This document shows, in pieces, positions 57,668 to 64,000 of a stretch of DNA of 64,000 nucleotides (position 1 is the first letter of the stretch; the number at the start of each line of letters is the position of its first letter). Source of the stretch: Symbiodinium sp. CCMP2592 (Eukaryota; Sar; Dinophyceae; Suessiales; Symbiodiniaceae). The stretch spans positions 177,001-241,000 of the forward strand of contig CAJNDT010003546.1 of NCBI GenBank assembly GCA_905221615.1. The letters run 5' to 3'. Under the pieces are notes generated by a model. The model was not told the DNA's origin, did no database searches, and worked only from the letters and a program-made list of their open reading frames with translations. Both the position numbers and the translations under genes were made by a program.

Positions 57668-57810
57668 CTCAAACCCTAAACCCAAACCCTAAACCCCTAA
57701 ACCCTAAACCCTAACCCCCTCACCCCTAAACCCCTATCCCCTAAACCCCTAAACCCTAAACCCTAAAACCCTAAAACCCAAAAACCCCTAAACCCCTAAA
57801 CTCTAAAAGG
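57668..57810. repeat. CCCTAAA/CCCCTAAAC tract
   Basis: About 140 bp of CCCTAAA, CCCCTAAAC and CCCTAAAAC units. Confidence 0.9.
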
Positions 57811-57869
57811 TCCCCCGAGGATCCGCGCAAGGCGCCAGCCAGTCCCATGTTTGCACTGCGGTAGAGGAT

Positions 57870-58200
57870 GTAGTAGAAGAGGAAGAGGCAAGAATCCTGG
57901 CAATCAGGGCTGTTAGTGTTAAGGGCGTAAGGCTTTGGGGCTCATACTATCATAGTTAGAATAAAGAAGCTGTAGAAGAGGAAGAGGCAAGAATCCTGGG
58001 GTTCAGGCTTTAGGGTTTGGGAAGAGGAAGAGGCAAGAATCCTGGCTTTCAGGGCTGTTGATTTAAGGGCCTGTGTAATTCAAAGAGGGTTTTAAGTTTT
58101 GGGTGCATTTAAGGGCACAAGGCTTTGGAAGAGGAAGAGGCAAGAATCCTGGCTTTCAGGGCTGCTAATTTCCACGGGCACAAGGCTTTGGAGCATATTG
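57870..58200. repeat. Tandem repeat with GAAGAGGAAGAGGCAAGAAT core
   Basis: Four cores, near 57875, 57970, 58020 and 58128, each followed by CCTGG and AGGGCTGTTGATTTAAGGGC-type sequence. Spacers vary from about 45 to 110 bp. Confidence 0.9.
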
Positions 58201-58897
58201 TACTATAGATAAAATAATCAACCTTGAGAAATGATAATCACAATAGTCATAATATCAGTCTAATTCATAGGTACTTTCATGAGACTTGAATTCGGGGAGT
58301 ACTATATACGTGTACAGGGACAAGCAGGGGATGCTGCCGCTGAATATTGCAACCTCTACAGTACGAGGTTACCTGTCTCCCAGTGGGTTCTGAGCTCAAA
58401 AACATCTGGCACAGCACAGGAGATCTTCTGAGGCATCATTTCCAAGGACATGATGGGGCTTAGGGTTGGTATGGCGATGGGCCACACATGGCAGCCCTCA
58501 GAAATGCATCCCAACCACGGCCTATCAAAATCACCGCCAGTATGGGAAATCTTGACCATCATCATCACCCCATCATCATCATCACCATGAATATCCTCAG
58601 CATCATCTCATCACAGAAACAGGAGGATTGTTGTTTTCTTGGAACCGTGGGACAAAGCTTGGTGTATGCTCAGTCGTTCACGCTGCCTCCATGATCAGGT
58701 AGTTTACGCTGCAGTCTTTGTTAAGGGTCCGGCAACGAAGGCACCAAAAGCTGCCAAGCCCCCGCAAAGTCCAAACTCAGCCTAAAACTTGAATCCGTTC
58801 CCTCCACCCAATCTCTCTCTGTTTGTCGCTTGGCCTCAATGATTCCTAAACCCCAAACACTAGAAGAACCCTAAACCCCATAAAAGAACTATAATCC
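58201..58897. other. Gene-free stretch
   Basis: (ATC)n at 58555-58585 accounts for the His-rich frame. No gene is recognised. Confidence 0.45.
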
Positions 58898-59008
58898 TTG
58901 GGTACGGCCCCCATACAGTCAGAGTCTATGATCGGGCTAAAACTAAGGTCCTACTATATCTGCATTATGAATATCATTCAACTATCACTGAGTGGGGGCC
59001 GTGCCTAA
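58898..59008. repeat. Family G element, copy G4
   Basis: Ends TTGGGTACGGCCCCC and GGGGGCCGTGCCTAA. The flanking 8-mers are no longer clearly alike. Confidence 0.85.
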
Positions 59009-59013
59009 CATAA

Positions 59014-59100
59014 AAACCATAACCCCTACATAAGGGCCCTATTATATTCCTATTATACCACTATTACAGGGTGGGGGCCCCTTCTAAACCATAACCCCTA
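59014..59100. repeat. Half family P element between 15-bp direct repeats (P3)
   Basis: AAACCATAACCCCTA occurs at 59014-59028 and 59086-59100. Between them only the right part of P remains, from GGGCCCTATTATATTCC to GGGGGCCCCTTCT. Confidence 0.88.
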
Positions 59101-59850
59101 AATTCTTGCTAAGCAAGTCCTGGTAGTGCATGGTCCGGTACTGCAGGAACGTGTCGATCAGCGTGAGCCTGGCGCCAGGCCCACGTGTCGCAATGAGGCT
59201 CCATAATAAGAACAAAAATGGTTGTAATAAAAGAATAGTAGGCGTAATAATAACAATACTTATAAAAAATTATAAAAAACATATATCTGTTAATACCAAT
59301 AATCGTAGTAGCAATAATAAGGGTTCTTATTCAGCGGTTTGGTATTCGGAGCTTGAGGACTTGGGTCGTCAGACCGGACCCTACTGCTACCTCTCGGGGT
59401 AGAGACTCTTGGGTCCTGGTTGCGTGGTTTTGGGGCTTCTGAATCAAGGTTCATGCTCCCACAAGCAGGGTTTAGGGCTTAGGAGTTTAGGGTTTGGGGT
59501 TTAGGGTTTAGGGGTGCTTGGGGTTTAGGGTTTAGGGGTGCTTCTGCTGCAGGCACGCCGGCAACATCGCTCAGTTTGTGGTATCATGTCTGCTCCGGCA
59601 TTTGCAACGAATGCATTATTCCTGCTCCTCGTCCAGCGACACCAGCAAGTCTCTTTGCGGAGTTGATATTTAGGATTTGGGGGTTTGTCTTGACTACAAA
59701 GAGCTCATTTGCCTGTCTCGGCATAAACAACAGCATAGACAGGCTCATTATAAAGTTTGCTTCGCGCTTGGGGCCCGGCATAGAGCATTCGCGTGAATTT
59801 TACCATACGAGTACCTGACCCCATGATAACGACCGCCTACCGACCCTGTA
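59101..59850. other. Gene-free stretch
   Basis: AT-rich (ATA/ATAA) sequence at 59210-59320, and TTTAGGG-like words at 59465-59545. No gene is recognised. Confidence 0.5.
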
Positions 59851-59952
59851 CAGTAGAAGCCAGAAAGTTGGAATATGATTATCGTAACCCCTTTAAGGTA
59901 AATTATAAGGTATCCTACCCTGAAACCATATTCCAACTTTCTGGAGTTCCCT
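59851..59952. repeat. Family E element, copy E10
   Basis: CAGTAGAAGCCAGAAAG at the left, CTTTCTGGAGTTCCCT at the right. Confidence 0.92.
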
Positions 59953-60508
59953 GCATTCACTCCCGACGTACCCTGCGGACACCACATCCTAAATCATACA
60001 TCCTGTACCCTAAGCCATAAACCCTGCACCGAACACTTTATTCAACCATGTGGGTTTCAGACAACGACCGACACTACAACCCCGAACCCTCCAAACCCGA
60101 ATGTCGACCCCCGGAACCGATTAAGAGGACTCCGAAATTTCTAGGACCGAGTTTTTATCTTTCAAAAACACGCAAAAACACCGGAAAGACGCCCTAAGAC
60201 CAAAGCAGCCCTCCAAAGCGCTGCTACCAGCATGTTGTCGCGCCGTACTGCGACCACTGCAGAGCCCTACAGCGTTTACCCTAAGCTCTAAGCCGTTAAA
60301 GAAACTTATCCGGCTCTTCTATCATAGGGCCCTAAACCCCAAATCCTGTACCCTCAGCCCCTAGAAGGAATTGATCGAGCCTATATTTCATCCTAGACCC
60401 GATACCCTAAGTCACCAAGTCCCTGTTGGACCCTGATAAGATCCAAATCCTAAACACGGAACCCTAAACCCTAAGCCCTAAACCCTACACCCGAAGCCCT
60501 AAACTCTA
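59953..60508. other. Gene-free stretch
   Basis: Broken CCCTAAA words at 60455-60500. No gene is recognised. Confidence 0.5.
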
Positions 60509-60609
60509 CCTTAAACTACCAAACCCTAGTTTTTTGTAGGTTCTCTTTATAAAAACTAATATGGAATTTATAGGGACCCTACAAAAAAGTAGGTTTTGGT
60601 AGGTTCAGG
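60509..60609. repeat. Family R element, copy R1
   Basis: CCTTAAACTACCAAACCCTA and a diverged inverse. TA on both sides. Confidence 0.88.
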
Positions 60610-60724
60610 TATACCCTAAACCCCAGCCTTACAAAACCCCGGACCTGGTGTTGGCATTTGGCCGGCCAGTAGCCCGGTAGGTCGCAGTGCCCGTTCTCAA
60701 CGCCTGCGCCACGATGAATTACTA

Positions 60725-60829
60725 GGATACCCAATAACCTAAGAATAAAAAGGCCTCTCTTTTTGGTATTGGTAACTTTACAAGGAACCTAGGACTACAA
60801 AAAGTGAATAAGGGTACTACTGGGCATCC
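60725..60829. repeat. Family C element, copy C3
   Basis: 105 bp, flanked by TA within CTAG, with a few changes against C4. Confidence 0.94.
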
Positions 60830-60968
60830 TAGATTATCACGGTTTGCTCCTAGGGTTTTACAGGGGTCCTTCATTGGCTCCTTTAAGTTACGGCTGCAGA
60901 CCGCAAGTACGATTGCGATATTGCCGTGTTTGTCGGCACCGAGGACCTTCTGATCTGGACATCCTAAG

Positions 60969-61065
60969 CTAGGTTGGCCCCTTAAAGCCTCTGAAAAATA
61001 TTCGTAAATAGGGTCCTACTAAGCCCAATAAGGGAAAATATAAAATGTCCCAAGGGCCTACCTAG
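60969..61065. repeat. Palindromic element (W)
   Basis: CTAGGTTGGCCCCTT and its inverse AAGGGCCTACCTAG, with one change. The interior is not symmetrical. Single copy. Confidence 0.65.
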
Positions 61066-61560
61066 TAAGAAAGGCGAGTTGCAAAGGCCGCTATCGAATT
61101 CGCAGCTTCCCTGAGCCCTGAAGTCTACACTCTCAGCAGAGCCAGAAGCCCCACCTAGAGTGTAAGGCATGAAACTTTAGGGTTAAGGCCGAAAGGCCCC
61201 AGCTGGGTATAAGGCTTTAGGGTTTAGGGTTTAGGGTTTAGGTTTAAGGTTGCTGGTATGGTGTCGCGCTCTCATCTCACTCAAACACCTCATCAGGGTC
61301 TTTTCTCCGAGCACGCCGCTGGTCTTGAAAACGATGTGGCTGGCTGCTGTTCAATTCTGATTAACGGAGTATTCGTTTAAGGCTGCAGGGCTTAAGGTAA
61401 TTTGCGGTTGGGTTATGGGTCGGTTCAAGAGTTTCGGGCTTAAAATGTAAGGGTCTAGGCTTCAAAGGTTAAGGGTCTCGGGTTCACTCTCGAGGCCACA
61501 TCAAGGACTCTCAGAACATTTGGGTCCCTGAAGTGTTTAAAACAGACACTATAGGGTTTA
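61066..61560. other. Gene-free stretch
   Basis: (TTTAGGG)n at 61220-61245. No gene is recognised. Confidence 0.5.
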
Positions 61561-61649
61561 CATTAACCCTGAAGAACCTACCTTTTTAAGGACTTATATA
61601 AGGAAATCATAATAAGGAACCCTCAAAAGGTAGGTCTTCAGGGTTAAGG
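61561..61649. repeat. Family Q element, copy Q1
   Basis: TTAACCCTGAAGAACCTACC and inverse. The interior is AGGACTTATATAAGG. Confidence 0.87.
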
Positions 61650-62007
61650 TAGGGGTTTCGGACTCTAGGAGGCTTAAAGCCCAAGCCCTAAACGTCACCC
61701 TAATCTTCGTGAGACCAGGGCAGCGTCAAGCCCGAAACTTCCGCCGGACGCATTTGGCCGCAAAGAGGACCAGAACGGCCGTAGCAGAGCCTTGCCTGAG
61801 GTTTAGGGTTAAAGCGTTTAGAGTTAGAGGGTTCAGGGGAGATTCGTAGGCGTCTCTCCATATACTCCATTTGTTATCGCTATACTGCAACTGTGCAACC
61901 AAACTATATTCATATACTATACAGCTGACTTTCAGTAACTATACTCTGACTCTACCGCAACACCCTCTTCGAATTGACAGTTTGGGAGATTGGGTTGCAG
62001 AGTTGAA
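61650..62007. other. Gene-free stretch
   Basis: Unique sequence, no gene recognised. Confidence 0.45.
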
Positions 62008-62117
62008 CCCAGAGGCTCCATGTATAGTACCATTATGGAATTAGGTCCCAAAAGACCATCCATATCATGGCTTTGGGGACATAATTCCATAATGGTACTG
62101 TATTTGGAGCCTCTAGG
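62008..62117. repeat. Palindromic element (M3)
   Basis: Arms contain AGAGGCTCCA and TAGTACCATTATGGAATTA, and are mirrored around CAAAAGACCATCC. Confidence 0.87.
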
Positions 62118-62194
62118 AAGGTTTCGGAACTTCAGGGTCTTGGCTTTGGGGTTACGGGGCTTCTCCAGCTTAGCATGTAGCTTTGTTTAGGATG

Positions 62195-62335
62195 TTAGGG
62201 TTCAGGGTTTAGGGGTTTAGGGGTTTAGGGGTTTAGGGTTTAAGGTTTAGGGTTCAGGGTTTAGGGGTTTAGGGTTTAGGGTTTAGGGTTTAGGGGTTTA
62301 GGGGTTTAGGGTTTAGGGTTTAGGGTTTAAGGGTC
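62195..62335. repeat. Interstitial TTTAGGG/TTTAGGGG tract
   Basis: About 17 units of TTTAGGG or TTTAGGGG with a few GGTTCAGGG breaks. Confidence 0.93.
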
Positions 62336-62539
62336 TTCGGTATAGTTTTAAGGTTTGGGGGTCGGGACTCCTTGGATTAGGGCACTGAGGGTGCAGGGTG
62401 TCTACATGCGGCGTTATTCAGGATGTTGGGTGCGAGGTGTGTTGGTTCTGATGGGGGCTCGCTTGAAGTACGATTTCAACCACGTCCAGCGCACGGAGTA
62501 ACTTGACTACGGTTACCTTACGTAGGTTACCAAGCCTTT

Positions 62540-62642
62540 ACTGAACTTAGGAACCCTAGAAAAAATTTAATTTCGGCTGTTTCTTAGGGGATTATAATAA
62601 CCAAAAATTATAAAGATTATTTCTAAGTACCCCTAAGAAGCT
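62540..62642. repeat. Family J element, copy J3
   Basis: CTGAACTTAGGAACCCTAGA and TTTCTAAGTACCCCTAAG blocks as in J1. Confidence 0.75.
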
Positions 62643-63250
62643 ATCTAGAAGATCGGCGCGCCCATACCCAAGAGGTGTCCCGCAGAGTGCGAACAGCTGT
62701 GCGGGAGGAGCTCTCATTGAAGGCTCAAGCTTGATGGCTTCTGCCGTAAGGGGTGTTGGAGTTCCCGTTTATGCAATAGTTCGGATGTGAGCAGGGTTCA
62801 ACTACCCCGAACCCTGAGCGTTGAACCCGCTCCACCTTGAATCAAACCCTTGGCCCTGGAGCCGCGCAAGCAGCACAGGCAGCGCGGTATTGAATGCCGG
62901 CGACCCCTCTGTTTCAGAGTTCGCTTCTCCCGCCAAAGACTGGCTCCCCTGTAGTTGTGCAGCACTTCCGGGGTTGCTTCTGTGCACATATGTACTGCTC
63001 TATGTCCTTCTCTGAATTTAACGGTTTGGGGTTTCAGGTGGAGGATGGTTTAGGGTTTCAGGGTAGTTTAGGGTTTATGGTTTAGGGCCGTTTAGGGTTT
63101 AGGGAGCTGATGTGAGCCCTCCGCAAGGCACCCCCGCAAATCCCCCAGACTTGGCCGAGGCACAAGGAAATCTCTGCTGCCGGTGCCGCTGGGAGTGGGA
63201 TCCTGGGTGGCTTGAGGCTTTGGCGTTGGGATCTTCATTTTAGCCTCCTA
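62643..63250. other. Gene-free stretch
   Basis: Overlapping frames of about 60 codons at 62.8-63.1 kb in four registers, none with a known motif. TTTAGGG-like words at 63048-63100. Confidence 0.45.
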
Positions 63251-63356
63251 GGATACCCAGTAACCTAAGAATAAAAAGGCCTCTCTTTTTGGTATTGGGT
63301 AACTTTATAAGGAACCTAGGACTACAAAAAGGGAATAAGGGTACTACTGGGCATCC
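63251..63356. repeat. Family C element, copy C4
   Basis: About two differences from C2. TA on both sides within CTAG. Confidence 0.95.
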
Positions 63357-63426
63357 TAGCCTCTGTGTGCTTCTTCTACCCGAAGAATAGAGAGGCTGCC
63401 CTGGATGATGAACAAAATCGAGACTC

Positions 63427-63530
63427 TACCTACAGTCTCCATTGTAGTTCCTTTTTTTGGTTTAACCAATTATATATTAAGGATCCTATAAGGTAACCCA
63501 AAAAAGGAACTACAATGGAGACTATAGGCA
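63427..63530. repeat. Family D element, copy D5
   Basis: Ends as D2. The right border is GGCA instead of GGTA. About four differences from D4. Confidence 0.92.
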
Positions 63531-64000
63531 CTTTACATCACAAGCCCAATGATTCACCGGCGCTGAGACAGCCTCATCGCATCGTTCTACAGACAGGAGC
63601 GTGAAACTAAAGCGGTGAAACGCAAGTCTAAACCCGAAACGCTCAAGCCTGCAGCGCAAACCAATACCGCACACCCCGAAATGCTGCATACCCCTCAAGC
63701 CTAAATGAACCCTAATCGCCTGGTCTCTCAAAACTTGCATCGAAATCCCCACGAATCTGTGAAGCCAAATCCCCGACCAAACAGTGGGACCGAGCAACTC
63801 CAGCTCCGTATCGTCCCAGACCTGATTGGCACTAGCATGCAGGGGCCTTACGGCTTTGACGGGCATATTATGTAGGGTTTTATGAACGGCTCCCCCAAAC
63901 TATCCTCAAATCTTCCAGCAATTGGAAGCCACTGGAAACCACCTGCCGATACAGCGGTATTCAGCCCCCTCATGTTGCACCCAAAGCTCCGGACCTCTCG
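63531..64000. other. Gene-free stretch
   Basis: A minus-strand frame of 114 codons (63522..63866) begins within D5 at its 3' end and has no known motif. Confidence 0.45.

Noticed and set aside
1..64000. Possible CRISPR arrays or bacterial contamination
   Set aside because: The tandem arrays have no unique spacers. The spliced eukaryotic gene and telomere-type repeats argue against a prokaryotic source.

Overview
This window looks like nuclear DNA of a dinoflagellate, most likely Symbiodiniaceae or a close relative in Suessiales. Three things point there. The only gene I can support is a short ubiquitin-like N-terminus joined to an ankyrin-repeat array, an architecture I recall as common in Symbiodinium-type genomes. 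Its intron fits the AG|G acceptor habit reported for dinoflagellates. Protein-coding content is also extremely low, and the plant/alveolate-type telomere word TTTAGGG/CCCTAAA is scattered in both orientations across the whole window. The assignment is inference; no rRNA, tRNA or spliced-leader gene was found to confirm it.

Layout. From 1 to about 40.8 kb there is no recognisable gene. The sequence is packed with short palindromic elements of about 90-125 bp, degenerate telomere-like tracts, microsatellites, and a 0.9 kb mosaic tandem repeat at 34.08-34.99 kb. The gene lies on the minus strand at 40843..42299 in two exons and encodes 419 residues. From 42.4 to 64 kb the same gene-poor repeat landscape resumes. 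It includes four tandem arrays, at 44.7, 49.4, 50.8 and 57.9 kb, and a 0.77 kb GC-richer segment of unknown origin at 50.06-50.83 kb.

The most interesting signal is the set of miniature inverted-repeat elements. I could sort more than 60 copies or fragments into about a dozen families, labelled A-X here, by eye. They differ in the target duplication they leave. Families A, H and I carry 2-bp duplications of varied sequence (TA, GA, TT, TG, AA, CT, CA). Families C, D, R and X are flanked by TA. Family G carries 8 bp. Family P is flanked by 12-15 bp direct repeats. None encodes a protein, so the enzymes that move them must lie elsewhere. A nested insertion, a 27-bp fused-ends remnant, a tandem pair and a truncated chimera show several rounds of insertion and decay. 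Near-identical copies of families C, D and E suggest some insertions are recent.

The ankyrin gene is probably a cytosolic or nuclear protein-interaction protein. No neighbouring gene gives it a pathway. Most other open reading frames in the window are products of low-complexity repeats or of the palindromic elements, and I did not call them.
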